From Solirubrobacterales bacterium (GTDB lineage: Bacteria > Actinomycetota > Thermoleophilia > Solirubrobacterales > Solirubrobacteraceae), in contig JAFAZV010000082.1 of assembly GCA_019239445.1 (NCBI GenBank), positions 1 through 47,975 on the forward strand: a DNA stretch of 47,975 nt, read 5' to 3'. The position numbers and the translations under genes were made by a program. Shown here one piece after another: positions 32,265 to 40,879 of this stretch. Every line of letters begins with the position of its first letter. Position 1 is the first letter of the stretch. The notes beneath the pieces were generated by a model. That model saw nothing but the letters and a program-made list of their open reading frames with translations, did no database searches and was not told the DNA's origin.

Positions 32265-35200
32265 TTGAGCGTCTTCTCGCCTGCGCGCGACGCTCCGCGG
32301 ATCGTCCACTCACTGCCGGGCCGGATCCGAGTCCACGTGCCTCGCTGGCGCGGCGCGGATTTGACCGCCCTGGAGCGGCGGCTCACCTCCGTCACGGGCG
32401 TCCGGCGCGCGCGGGCGAGCGCCCAGACGCAGAACGTTCTGGTCGAATTTGATCCGGATCTCATCGACTCCGATTCGATCCTTGTGGCGATGCGGAAGCT
32501 GCAGCCTGCCGCGCGCGGGGCTCGGCGCGGCGAAGGGTTCAGGCGTCGCCGGGCCGAGGATTCGAGCGGGACCGGTGCCGCGCGCGGAGAATCGGGGACG
32601 GGAAGCGATCAGGCGCCGAGCCCACGCGAGCACCGCGAGCCACACCGGCGCGCTCGCATCGCGGTGCGCGGCATCGATCGCGATCCCGAGCTTGCGCGGC
32701 GCGTGGTCGAGCGCCTTGGTCGCCTGCCGGGCATCTCGCAGGTGAGCGCCAGCCAGCTCACAGGGCGCGTCCTCGTCGAGTACTCCGAGCATCTCCTCGA
32801 CGTCGAAGACCTCCTCGGCCAGGTCTCGAACCTCGAGCTTCCGGAACTCCCGGGGGAGGACACGCCCTCGCACCCGCTTGACCCGGCGCCGCTGATTCAG
32901 AGCACGGCGAGGGTCGTTGGGTCCGCCCTCGGGCTCGGGCTCATTGCCTTGCGCCGGGCAACGTCCGGAACTGACGCGCCCGCTGGGAGCGGTCCCGGCG
33001 CTGGAGTTGCCGGTGCCATCGGGATCATCGAGGGGCTTCCGCCGGTCGAGCGCCGGCTGGAGGATCTGCTCGGGCGCAATGGGGCCCAGCTCGCGCTGAG
33101 CGGCATGACGATTGTCGGCCTGAGCTTCGCCGGGAGCCCGCTCGGTCTCGCGGTCGCAGGCGCCGGCGCACTACGACTGATGACCACCGTCCGTGCCCGA
33201 CGCAACACGTGGCGCCGCTATGAGGAGCGCGTGAGTGGAGCCGAAACGGCCGTTCCGGGCTGCCAGGTCGAAATCGAGCCGGGGGAACGACTGCCGCTTG
33301 CGGGCACTGTGCTGAGCGGCTTCGGGACCGCGATCTCAGCGAGCGGAGAAGTTGTGCAGGCGGCACCGGGCGAACGCCTCGACGCCGGAACGCGACTCTC
33401 GGGTGGTCCGGTGACCGTCGTACTCGAGGCCGAGCCGGCGTTCACACCGGCCCGGCGGCCGACGCCACCGACGCCCACGGTCTACGACCGCTACCTCTCG
33501 GCGCTGCCGCCGATCTCGCTCGCCTACGCCGCGCTGAGCGCCCTGTTGACGAGATCGCCGGCGCGGGCGCTCACCGCGCTGCTGCTGGTGAACCCGAGGG
33601 CGGCGATCATCGGCGCCGAGAGCGCCGACAACGGCGCCGCGGCTCGCGTGCTTCGCCAGGGCGCGACGGTGGTGGGCTCGCGCGAGCGGCGCGCCATCAC
33701 GCGGCCCGATGCTCTGCTCCTCGATTCCCCGCGGGTCGTCGCGAACGGGCTGAGCGTGCATGGGGTAAGCGCCGGCCACCTTGATTACAACGAGGCAGCA
33801 GTCCTGGCGCTCGCCGCTGGGGTGTCTGCGGCGGCCGGATCGCCGTGGGGCCCAATCTTCGAGCGAGAAGACGCCGCCGAGGCGGTTGATGGGACGTTCG
33901 ACGGACGCGGCGCGAGCGCCGAGATCAAAGGCGAGCGCTGGCTGCTGACGCCGGCCCGCCAGCGCCGCGACCCCGCCGAGCGCGCCGCGTGTCATGTGCT
34001 CGAGCTTCGACCGGCGCGTGCGCGGAGCGCCGTCGGGCGGATAGCGCTTGCGCTCGCGCCGGCGCCTGGACTGGATCAGCTGCTCGACACCTGTCGAAGA
34101 CTCGAGGTGCCGGTGGAAGTCCTCGGAGGTGCCGCTCCGGGAGCCGCAGCGCTGCTCAGCGCGCACGACATCCGCGCGATACCCGGCGACGCCCTCGAGC
34201 GGCTGCGCGAGCTGCAGCGCCAGGGCGCGATCGTGTTCATCGTCTCTGATGCCTCTCATGCGGCCGAGGAGTTTGCGGAGTGCGATTTGGCGATCGGTTT
34301 AAGTTCGGGTCGGAGCGGCGCGTTTGCCGCCCGCGCAGACCTGCTCGCGGCCGATCTCTCGAGCGTGGCGGCGATCGTCGAAGCCGGAGCGCGCCGGGAC
34401 CTGGCCGTACGCGACGGCGTCGTCGCCTCGGCGCTGTCGAACCTTGCCGGCGCCGCCTGGGGCCTGGGCGGCCAGCCCCGCTTCGAGCGCGGCTCGCAGG
34501 CGACCTACGTCGCCGCGCTCGCCGCGATCGGCGACGCTTACGTGCGCCTGCGTGGCGGCCGGCGCACCCGGTCCGTAACCGAGCGGCTGTTTGATCCCGA
34601 GCCTGAACGGTTCGGGCGGTTGTCGGTCTCGGAAGCGCTCTCCACGCTCTCCAGTGGCAGGGCTGGTCTCAGCACGGAGGAGGCTGAGCTGAGGCACACG
34701 CCCGATCCCGCGCAGCGCCAGCGGGGCGCCTTGCGCGGTGCGATTCTCGATCAGCTCAGCTCGCCCCTGACCGCGGTTCTCGCTGCGGGCGCGGGCATAT
34801 CGCTGGCCCTCGGGGCGGGAGCGGACACGGCGATGATCGCGGCGGTGATCGGCGTCAACACCCTTGTGGGAGCCTGGCAGGAGCGGCAAGCGGGTCGGGC
34901 CGCGGAGGCGCTGGAGCAAATGAGCGCCCGCACGGCGAACGTGCTGCGCGACGGCCAGGTCGTCACGCTCGACGCGTCTGAATTGGTCCCAGGTGACGTG
35001 ATCACGCTCGCCGCCGGCGATCGCGTGGCGGCCGACGCGCGGCTGATCGAGGCGGAGGAGCTCGAGGTTGACGAGGCGGCGCTGACCGGTGAGTCGATGC
35101 CGGTGGCCAAGTCCGCCGACGGCGGAACGGACGCGACCCGGATCGTCCTTGAAGGCAGCGACGTGACGGTCGGAACCGCGCGCGCAGCCGTGATTGCGGT

Positions 35201-37127
35201 CGGGCGCGGTACGCGCATTGGTGCCACCGCGGCCGCGGTCGCGCTCGAGGAGACAAGGGCGAGCCCGCTCGGCCAAAAGCTTGGGCGGATGTTCGCGCAA
35301 GGGATCCCGGTGATCATCGCCGGCGGACTGCTGGTCACTGCCGCTGGTGTCCTGTGGGGCCGGCCTCTGGTGCCGCAGCTCGCGCTCGGGGCGAGCACGG
35401 CGATCGGCGCGGTGCCGGAGGGCCTGCCGCTGCTCGCCGGTGTCGCGCAAGCAGCGATTGCGCGGCGGCTCGCCTCCAGGAACGCGCTAGTGCGACGGCT
35501 CTCCGCCGTCGAAGCCCTAGGCCGGGTCGACGTCGCCTGCAGCGATAAAACCGGCACCCTGACAGAAGGAAAGCCGGCGCTGACCTACGTTGGCGATGCA
35601 ACCGGCGATGGCCGGCGCCCCGAGCGCTTGAGCGAGCCCCTGCGCTTCGTCCTCGAAGCCGCCGCGCTGGCCAGCCCTCCGGCCGACGCGCCCAGCCTGG
35701 ACTCGCATCCGACCGACGTCGCCGTCGTCGAGGGCGCACGTCTCGCCGGCCTCGATGTGATCGACGCGCCGCCGCGCGACGAGGAGGCGCCGTTTGAGCC
35801 CTCGCGTGGCTTCCATGCCACGCTGACCCGCGGGCAGCTGTTCATCAAGGGCGCGCCCGAGGTGCTCGTGGGGCGCTGTAACCGCATTCGCCGCGAGAAT
35901 CGCGACGAGGAGCTCACCCACGGCGACCGACAGGCCTTGCTCGATACGGCTGAGACCTTGTCGGCGCGCGGACTGAGGATTCTCATGGTGGCGGCCGGCG
36001 CGGGGGATGAGGACGCGGTCGACGATCCACGCGGGCTCACGGCGCTGGGCTTCGTGGGCATCAGCGATCCGCTGCGGCCGGGGGTTCTCGCGGCCGTCAG
36101 CCGGTGCGAGGCGGCCGGCGTGCGCGTGGTGATGCTCACCGGCGATCACCCGGCCACGGCCAGCGCGATCGCGCGAGAGGCCGGCCTCTCGCGCAACGGC
36201 CTCGATCTGCTGACTGGAGACGAGCTCGCGACGCTCGACAATTCGGAGCTCGAACGGCGCCTCGATACCGCACGCGTGGTCGCGCGCATCACCCCGCTCG
36301 ACAAGCTGCGCATCGTCGAGGCCTTGCAGCGCCGCGGCCACGTCGTCGCGATGACCGGAGACGGGGTCAACGACGCTCCCGCCCTTCGGCTGGCAGACGT
36401 CGGCGTGGCGATGGGCCGCAGCGGAACCGACGTGGCGCGGGAGGCGGCTGACGTCGTCCTCGCCGACGACGATTTCGCCACCCTGGTCGAGACGCTGGTC
36501 GAAGGGCGAGGCTTCTGGCACAACATCCGCCGCGCGCTGGGGCTCCTGTTGGGCGGCAACGCAGGCGAACTAGGCCTGATGATCGCGGCGGGCGTGAGCG
36601 GCCTCGCCGCCCCGCTCACAACTCGGCAGGTGCTGGCCGTCAACCTGGTGACGGACGTGCTGCCGGCGCTGTCGGTCGCGGTCCAGCAGCCGGAGCACCG
36701 GAACCTCGCAGCACTGGCGCGCGAGGGAACCGAGGCTCTCGACGCGCCGCTTCGGCGCGGCATCCTCAACCGCGCGGTGGCAACCGCGCTCCCGAGCTTC
36801 GGCGCCTATGCCCTGTCCGCACGCGGTGCCGCGCCCGCGCGCCAGCGAGCGGTCGCGTTCACCAGCATCGTCTCGACGCAGCTTGCGCAGACGCTCGATC
36901 TCGGCTACGCCGAAGGTCGCCTCAGCCCGGAAGTGCTGAGCGCCGTCGGCGGCTCAGCAGCGTTCGTCGGCGCCGCGCTGACCGTCCCGCCGGTGCAGAG
37001 CTTCCTTGGGCTCGCGCCGCCCACGCCGTTCGGCCTGGTGCTGTGCGCCGCCGCCGCACTAGCGTCGGTCGCGATCAGTCGCGCCCTCGGCGCGGGAAAC
37101 GGGAAGTATCGGACCACAGCGACATAA
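32265..37127 (+). CDS. Giant tandem P-type ATPase: degenerate first ATPase unit fused to an active second unit (CtpI-like)
   Basis: A 1620-residue protein. Residues about 12-78 and 128-187 are HMA-like ferredoxin folds, the first opening with HSLPGRIRVHVPRW; neither has a CxxC metal motif. Residues about 205-770 mimic a P-type ATPase but lack its chemistry: the phosphorylation site reads RPDALLLDSPRVV and the GDGxND loop is IVSDASHAAEEFAECDLAIG. Residues about 775-1620 are a complete pump: LTGESMPVA near 940, VPEGLP near 1050, CSDKTGTLTEG near 1092, FIKGAPEV near 1193, MTGDGVNDAPAL near 1363, NLVTDVLPA near 1460. PEGLP and NLVTD resemble Ca/Mg-type pumps more than CPC metal pumps. M. tuberculosis CtpI has similar size. 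The start is TTG without a strong ribosome site. Confidence 0.88.
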   Translation: MSVFSPARDAPRIVHSLPGRIRVHVPRWRGADLTALERRLTSVTGVRRARASAQTQNVLVEFDPDLIDSDSILVAMRKLQPAARGARRGEGFRRRRAEDSSGTGAARGESGTGSDQAPSPREHREPHRRARIAVRGIDRDPELARRVVERLGRLPGISQVSASQLTGRVLVEYSEHLLDVEDLLGQVSNLELPELPGEDTPSHPLDPAPLIQSTARVVGSALGLGLIALRRATSGTDAPAGSGPGAGVAGAIGIIEGLPPVERRLEDLLGRNGAQLALSGMTIVGLSFAGSPLGLAVAGAGALRLMTTVRARRNTWRRYEERVSGAETAVPGCQVEIEPGERLPLAGTVLSGFGTAISASGEVVQAAPGERLDAGTRLSGGPVTVVLEAEPAFTPARRPTPPTPTVYDRYLSALPPISLAYAALSALLTRSPARALTALLLVNPRAAIIGAESADNGAAARVLRQGATVVGSRERRAITRPDALLLDSPRVVANGLSVHGVSAGHLDYNEAAVLALAAGVSAAAGSPWGPIFEREDAAEAVDGTFDGRGASAEIKGERWLLTPARQRRDPAERAACHVLELRPARARSAVGRIALALAPAPGLDQLLDTCRRLEVPVEVLGGAAPGAAALLSAHDIRAIPGDALERLRELQRQGAIVFIVSDASHAAEEFAECDLAIGLSSGRSGAFAARADLLAADLSSVAAIVEAGARRDLAVRDGVVASALSNLAGAAWGLGGQPRFERGSQATYVAALAAIGDAYVRLRGGRRTRSVTERLFDPEPERFGRLSVSEALSTLSSGRAGLSTEEAELRHTPDPAQRQRGALRGAILDQLSSPLTAVLAAGAGISLALGAGADTAMIAAVIGVNTLVGAWQERQAGRAAEALEQMSARTANVLRDGQVVTLDASELVPGDVITLAAGDRVAADARLIEAEELEVDEAALTGESMPVAKSADGGTDATRIVLEGSDVTVGTARAAVIAVGRGTRIGATAAAVALEETRASPLGQKLGRMFAQGIPVIIAGGLLVTAAGVLWGRPLVPQLALGASTAIGAVPEGLPLLAGVAQAAIARRLASRNALVRRLSAVEALGRVDVACSDKTGTLTEGKPALTYVGDATGDGRRPERLSEPLRFVLEAAALASPPADAPSLDSHPTDVAVVEGARLAGLDVIDAPPRDEEAPFEPSRGFHATLTRGQLFIKGAPEVLVGRCNRIRRENRDEELTHGDRQALLDTAETLSARGLRILMVAAGAGDEDAVDDPRGLTALGFVGISDPLRPGVLAAVSRCEAAGVRVVMLTGDHPATASAIAREAGLSRNGLDLLTGDELATLDNSELERRLDTARVVARITPLDKLRIVEALQRRGHVVAMTGDGVNDAPALRLADVGVAMGRSGTDVAREAADVVLADDDFATLVETLVEGRGFWHNIRRALGLLLGGNAGELGLMIAAGVSGLAAPLTTRQVLAVNLVTDVLPALSVAVQQPEHRNLAALAREGTEALDAPLRRGILNRAVATALPSFGAYALSARGAAPARQRAVAFTSIVSTQLAQTLDLGYAEGRLSPEVLSAVGGSAAFVGAALTVPPVQSFLGLAPPTPFGLVLCAAAALASVAISRALGAGNGKYRTTAT

Positions 37128-37136
37128 GGAGCAGCA

Positions 37137-37424
37137 ATGGCAGCAGATTCAGTTCACACCGTCGCGTCCGCCGGCCAGTCCGCCGGCCGGGCGATGGGCG
37201 ACGCGCTCAACGACGCCGGAAGCCTGGTCGCAAAGGCGGCGGCTCGCACGCGTGAGGAGGCTGAGGACATCTGGGCCGAAGCCAAGGACGTCGCGGGTAA
37301 GGACTCCGGGCAGGACGCGGCGGTGTACGTCGCGCTGGGCGCGACGGCGGCGACGGGCGTCGTCGGCTTACCGATGGCCGCCGCGCTTGGGGCCGGTTAT
37401 GCGATCCTGCGGCGCCGTCGCTGA
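37137..37424 (+). CDS. Small membrane-anchored protein following the P-type ATPase
   Basis: A 95-residue protein starting nine bases after the ATPase stop, with AAGGAGC upstream of the ATG. It has a helical, charged first half (LVAKAAARTREEAEDIWAEA) and a hydrophobic hairpin at about residues 64-90 (YVALGATAATGVVGLPMAAALGAGYAIL split across two strands), ending in RRRR. It resembles in layout the YtxH-type or phasin-like small helical proteins but shows no diagnostic motif. Together with the 114-residue protein it brackets the ATPase. Confidence 0.7.
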   Translation: MAADSVHTVASAGQSAGRAMGDALNDAGSLVAKAAARTREEAEDIWAEAKDVAGKDSGQDAAVYVALGATAATGVVGLPMAAALGAGYAILRRRR

Positions 37425-37436
37425 CGTCTTTGCGCA

Positions 37437-38084
37437 TCAGTCAGAGGCTCGGGGCTCCTCGACGCAGTCGGCGTTGACATAGCCCGAGCGGAACGGCCTC
37501 GGCTCACCGGTCTGTTCGTCGTAGGTGTGGCGCCAGACACAGCCGGTGTCGTTTGCCAGCAGATGCACGGAGACGGAGGTTTCCGGCGAGGTCGTGCGTA
37601 CGCGGTGGACGTCGTCGCGCGGCGGTAGCAGCGCGTAGAAGTCACCGGGTTCGAGCGGCCGCCGGCGCAAGACCTCGAGGCCGCCGGTGACCGGCCGGTA
37701 GAACTCCTCATCCTGGTTTCCCCGGTATACGCCGACAAGTCCCCAAGCCAGGTGATCGTGCACCGGCGTCATCGCGCCGCTCGGCACGACGAGGCTGAAC
37801 AGCGATAACGACCGGTCGGCGGCGCGGAACGCGAGCCACTGCCCGATGCCGCCGCCCATGCCGCTCGCGCTCGAGGGCGCCTGGTGCTCGGAAGGGAGCC
37901 AATCCGGATCCGCGAGCAGCTCGGCGAACACGGGGCTGACGAGCTCGCAGGCCTGGCGGGGCGATTCTGCAGCGCGAATGCGCTCGCGCACGGCCGCGAC
38001 GAAGCTGCGCACGCGAGGCGTGTCCAACGCATATTGATCCTCGGCAAGTGGTGGCAGGCTCTGGTGCTCGTCGAAGTCACACAT
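37437..38084 (-). CDS. Cysteine-dioxygenase-like thiol dioxygenase (cupin fold)
   Basis: A 215-residue cupin of the type I cysteine dioxygenase superfamily. MTPVHDHLAWGLVGVYRG supplies the first two His ligands (HxH) in their usual setting and DVHRVRTT the third. The facial triad of three His and no Glu is the mark of thiol dioxygenases, which oxidise cysteine or 3-mercaptopropionate. The Cys-Tyr crosslink of mammalian CDO cannot be confirmed. Length fits. The start has AGGAG ten bases upstream, and the gene is convergent with the ATPase cassette (12 bases apart). Confidence 0.82.
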   Translation of the reverse strand: MCDFDEHQSLPPLAEDQYALDTPRVRSFVAAVRERIRAAESPRQACELVSPVFAELLADPDWLPSEHQAPSSASGMGGGIGQWLAFRAADRSLSLFSLVVPSGAMTPVHDHLAWGLVGVYRGNQDEEFYRPVTGGLEVLRRRPLEPGDFYALLPPRDDVHRVRTTSPETSVSVHLLANDTGCVWRHTYDEQTGEPRPFRSGYVNADCVEEPRASD

Positions 38085-38238
38085 CGCAGGTCGTTCTCCT
38101 CAGCTCGCTGGCCGTTGCCTTTGGACCGTCGCCCACGCCAGAAGTGGCTGTTAGCTTATGCGCGCAGCGGCGGCCTGGAAGACGTTAGCTGCTGACCATG
38201 GAGGCGCCGGCGCCGTTCAATCGTGCGAGGACAGCGGA

Positions 38239-39051
38239 ATGTTTGACTGGTTGCATGCGCTCATGGGGCATCGGCGAGTTGTCGTGCCCGCCCTCGTGGT
38301 CTCAGGCGTCGTGCTGGTGCTCGCCGGGTGCGGCGCGAGCAGTCACGTCTCGAGCTCGGCCTCGGCGTCGGCCGGCGCTGGGTCGGCGGCGGCCGGCGGC
38401 GGCGCTTCGGCCAGCTCGGCCAGCTCGGCCAGCTCCGGAAGCGCTCAGTCGGACTCACCGCGCAGAGCACGGCCGCAGGCGATTGAGCCGGTCGCCGGCG
38501 ACCAGGGCGTGGCCGTCCAGCCAAACGCGCCGGTCGGGGACGTGAACGCGCACGCGCCGTCGCTCGAGCAGATCAGGTCCGAGCTGCGATTGGAGCTGGT
38601 CGCGGTGCGAACGACGAACGCGCGCTATATCAACCCGCTGCAGTACGTCAGCGTCTGGGGCCGGACCGACCAGGGCATCGACGCGACGATGCCGGTCGGG
38701 GCGCCGATTCTGGCGCCGTGCCGGGTCAAGATCCTTGGCGTGCTCCCGGACTGGTACGCCGGGCAGCCGCTCGTTTACTACGAGTTGCTCGAGGGTCCAG
38801 ACGCGGGAAAGATGCAGTACGTCTCCGAGCAGATCACCGGCATCGCACCCGTGGGGAGCGTGGTCCAGCAGGGTCAGCCGATCGCCCGTTATGCGGCGTC
38901 CGGGACCGCCATCGAGTTCGGGTGGGCGACGCTGTCGGGCGTGACGCTGGCGAAGGCTACGACTGGATACACCGAGGGTCAGGCCACTCCCGCGGGTCTT
39001 GCGGTCCGGGCGTGGCTGAACAGCCTCGGCGCGAACGCCGGCAACGGATGA
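38239..39051 (+). CDS. Lipoprotein with an M23/LytM-like domain lacking catalytic histidines
   Basis: A 270-residue protein. The ATG at 38239 opens a signal peptide (RRVVVPALVVSGVVLVLAGC) with lipobox LAGC, so Cys is lipidated and the protein is exported. A Ser/Ala/Gly linker follows, with three copies of the nine-base unit GGCCAGCTC. The C-terminal domain at about residues 125-255 has the M23 peptidase pattern TDQGIDATMPVGAPILAP and VGSVVQQGQPIARYA, but the metal ligands are replaced (TDQGID for HxGxD, IEFGW for HxHFE). It therefore probably binds rather than cleaves the wall. Confidence 0.7.
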   Translation: MFDWLHALMGHRRVVVPALVVSGVVLVLAGCGASSHVSSSASASAGAGSAAAGGGASASSASSASSGSAQSDSPRRARPQAIEPVAGDQGVAVQPNAPVGDVNAHAPSLEQIRSELRLELVAVRTTNARYINPLQYVSVWGRTDQGIDATMPVGAPILAPCRVKILGVLPDWYAGQPLVYYELLEGPDAGKMQYVSEQITGIAPVGSVVQQGQPIARYAASGTAIEFGWATLSGVTLAKATTGYTEGQATPAGLAVRAWLNSLGANAGNG

Positions 39052-39096
39052 TGGTTCGACGCTGACGACGACGCCGGCCGCGGACGCGGCTGGCGC

Positions 39097-39678
39097 CTAC
39101 TGGGAGGGTGCGTCGAGGAGCGGCCGCGAACCGTCGTCGGCGAGCGCGCTCAGCGCCGCCGCCGTCCGACGCACGTCGTCGATCAGACGCTGGCGGGCCT
39201 GCGAGAGGGACATCATTTCCGCCTCCAAGGCCTGTACCTGGAGCTTCGCCTCCTCGCTGAGTGCGGCTGCGTAGGAGGCGGCATCCGCGATAACCGTGTT
39301 GGCGTGCGTCTGGGCGAGCCGCATCGTGTGCTGGGCCTCGTCGTGCGCGGCGACCAGGATCGAGGACGTCTGCTCACCGATGCGATCGATTTCGACCGCG
39401 ACCTCATCCCGCGCGGAGGCCTGCGCCCGTGCGCCGGCAAGCTGCCGCTTGAGGTCGGCAAGCTCCGCCTCGAGGTCGGCCACGTGGGCGTCGACGGAAT
39501 CGCAGTCGTAGCCCTGCCGGTTGATCGGAAACCTCGGCAGGACCCGGTTGCCGTTGGGCCTCGGGTCGTCTTCGGCTGGCCGCGCGCGGCGATGGCCGAG
39601 CATCGAGAACTGCGTGCCGGGCGAGCGCCGCTTGGGATGCCGATCGACGGTAGGACGGCCTGGTTCGAAGCTTTCCAC
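39097..39678 (-). CDS. DivIVA-like coiled-coil protein (second copy)
   Basis: A 193-residue protein started at GTG 39678, chosen because AAGGAG lies eight bases upstream. After a basic, proline-containing N-terminus, RFPINRQGYDCDSVDAHVADLEAEL matches the DivIVA signature (split here as FPINRQGYDCDSVDAHV and ADLEAEL), and the remainder is a long Ala/Glu coiled coil containing MMSLSQARQRLIDDV. No membrane segment. Like the first copy at 12228 it is probably an accessory polar or septal scaffold. Confidence 0.72.
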   Translation of the reverse strand: MESFEPGRPTVDRHPKRRSPGTQFSMLGHRRARPAEDDPRPNGNRVLPRFPINRQGYDCDSVDAHVADLEAELADLKRQLAGARAQASARDEVAVEIDRIGEQTSSILVAAHDEAQHTMRLAQTHANTVIADAASYAAALSEEAKLQVQALEAEMMSLSQARQRLIDDVRRTAAALSALADDGSRPLLDAPSQ

Positions 39679-39839
39679 TCGTTCCACTCCTTGCGCCAGT
39701 TGCGAACGAACCACGAACTGTTCGGCGGCTTGGGGCGAAACCCTGGGGCGCCGTCCGGGTGCCAGGGATCGTGCAGGTCGGACGTCCGCAGGTCCTCGTC
39801 GGCGTGCGCGTCACGCCGCCGGCGTGCGGCGGCGCCGAC

Positions 39840-40079
39840 TCAGATGGCTGGCGGGTTCGGGTTTGGTGGAAGCGGCGCCGGGCCGGGCGTGGGCGTCGGA
39901 GGCGCCGGGTCGGGGCCTGGCGCGGGTGGCGCCGGGCTCGGCGGCGCGGGCGGCGGAGTGCCTGGCCCGGGCGGAGGCCCAGGGATCGAGCCGATGGACA
40001 TGAGGGCGGGCTTCCCTGCGCTGAAGACGTCAAACCCGCCGGTCAGCAGAACGCAAACCAGCCGGTCAGCAGAACGCAA
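39840..40079 (-). CDS. Proline-rich ORF of doubtful status
   Basis: A 79-residue minus-strand frame that starts with TTG inside the 23-base tandem repeat and runs into an uninterrupted Pro/Ala/Gly segment (PPAPPSPAPPAPGPDP). Such tails are common at the C-termini of exported actinobacterial proteins, but no upstream domain, ribosome site or signal peptide is visible, and proline runs are expected in any GC-rich frame. It could be the tail of a decayed gene. The rest of 39679-40176 shows no gene. Confidence 0.28.
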   Translation of the reverse strand: MRSADRLVCVLLTGGFDVFSAGKPALMSIGSIPGPPPGPGTPPPAPPSPAPPAPGPDPAPPTPTPGPAPLPPNPNPPAI

Positions 40080-40082
40080 ACC
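40038..40082. repeat. Two tandem copies of a 23-base unit
   Basis: GCCGGTCAGCAGAACGCAAACC is repeated exactly with a period of 23 (40038-40059 and 40061-40082), separated by a single base. A degenerate third half-copy precedes it. It lies inside the non-coding or proline-rich stretch. Confidence 0.85.
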
Positions 40083-40125
40083 CGTCGGCCAATGGCGAGC
40101 TGCGCGCTCACGAGCTCGGGCGCAA

Positions 40126-40152
40126 CCCGGCAGCCGTCCCTGGCTCGCCGGG
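40126..40152 (-). terminator. Hairpin terminator downstream of the secreted-protein gene
   Basis: On the minus strand CCCGGC-G-AGCC pairs with GGCT-GCCGGG around a 6-base loop, a 10-pair stem with one bulged G. It lies 25-50 bases beyond the stop of the gene ending at 40177. There is no T-run, as usual for GC-rich actinobacteria. Confidence 0.5.
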
Positions 40153-40176
40153 CTAGCGCTCGAGAAGAATCGACTG

Positions 40177-40785
40177 CTACTTCAGCGTCGGCTTGACCGT
40201 GGCCGTGCCGAGCGTGGCGCCGGCCGAGACCACGTGCTTACCCGCGAGCTGGTTGACCAGCCCCGCCGTCGCCGCGGTGATCTTCACCGTACCGGTGGCG
40301 GTGCCGTTGCTGAGGCTCACGTTGGTGATCCGCGCGACGCGAACCGTCGCGAACCGAGTGACAGAAATGCACCGCAGACGCAGGTGACGCGCACCGTAAC
40401 GGTGACAGACCTTGATCGTGCGCCCCCGCACGAGCGCCAAGAGTGAAACACCGCTGCGGTCAGAAACGATTGTCGGCCGGCGGACGTTGACGGTCCGCGT
40501 GCCGTTTGACAGTGAAAGCCCGCCCGAGTGACGAATCACGCCGCGCAGAGTATTCGTGTTGAGGAATCCGCCCGTGATGGGGAACGTGAAAGTCGTTCCC
40601 GACGCGGTGGCCGGTGCCAGCGGCGTAGCCGTGATGTGGTTGTCACTGAGCACTTTCGCGGCCGCGGCCGAGACACTGATCTGGGTCGTTCCACCCGTCA
40701 CCTTCGACGTCGCCGCGCTGGCAACACCGGGCACGGCAAGAGCCATCGCTGTGATTACAGCGACGATCGTTCGGGTGCGAGTCAT
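40177..40785 (-). CDS. Secreted beta-rich protein of unknown function
   Basis: A 202-residue protein. The ATG at 40785 has a strong AAAGGGAGG site and opens a classical signal peptide (TIVAVITAMALAVPGVASAA) with an AxA-type cleavage near residue 26. The mature part is strand-rich with repeated Val/Thr/Ser and HxxA-type loops (SGTTFTFPITGGFLNTN, SLSNGTATGTVKIT). The two phrases LSLSNGTRTVNV and VSLSNGTATGTV suggest an internal repeat of a beta domain. Similar secreted proteins occur in Thermoleophilia genomes, but I cannot name the family. A hairpin terminator follows. Confidence 0.75.
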   Translation of the reverse strand: MTRTRTIVAVITAMALAVPGVASAATSKVTGGTTQISVSAAAAKVLSDNHITATPLAPATASGTTFTFPITGGFLNTNTLRGVIRHSGGLSLSNGTRTVNVRRPTIVSDRSGVSLLALVRGRTIKVCHRYGARHLRLRCISVTRFATVRVARITNVSLSNGTATGTVKITAATAGLVNQLAGKHVVSAGATLGTATVKPTLK

Positions 40786-40879
40786 AAGCCTCCCTTTTCC
40801 CGAGGTTGGATTGTCGAGGGCACAGAACACGGCGTAGGTACAGGAGTTGCGGCGCGTGAGGCGGGCAAGCCAGGCCGCC

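Noticed and set aside
40038-40082. Possible short CRISPR-like repeats
   Set aside because: The two units are almost contiguous (one base between them), with no spacers and no cas genes nearby.
39304-40446. 380-residue plus-strand ORF
   Set aside because: It runs antisense through the DivIVA-like gene and the secreted-protein gene and has no domain; the Gly-rich middle is the mirror of the proline-rich frame.
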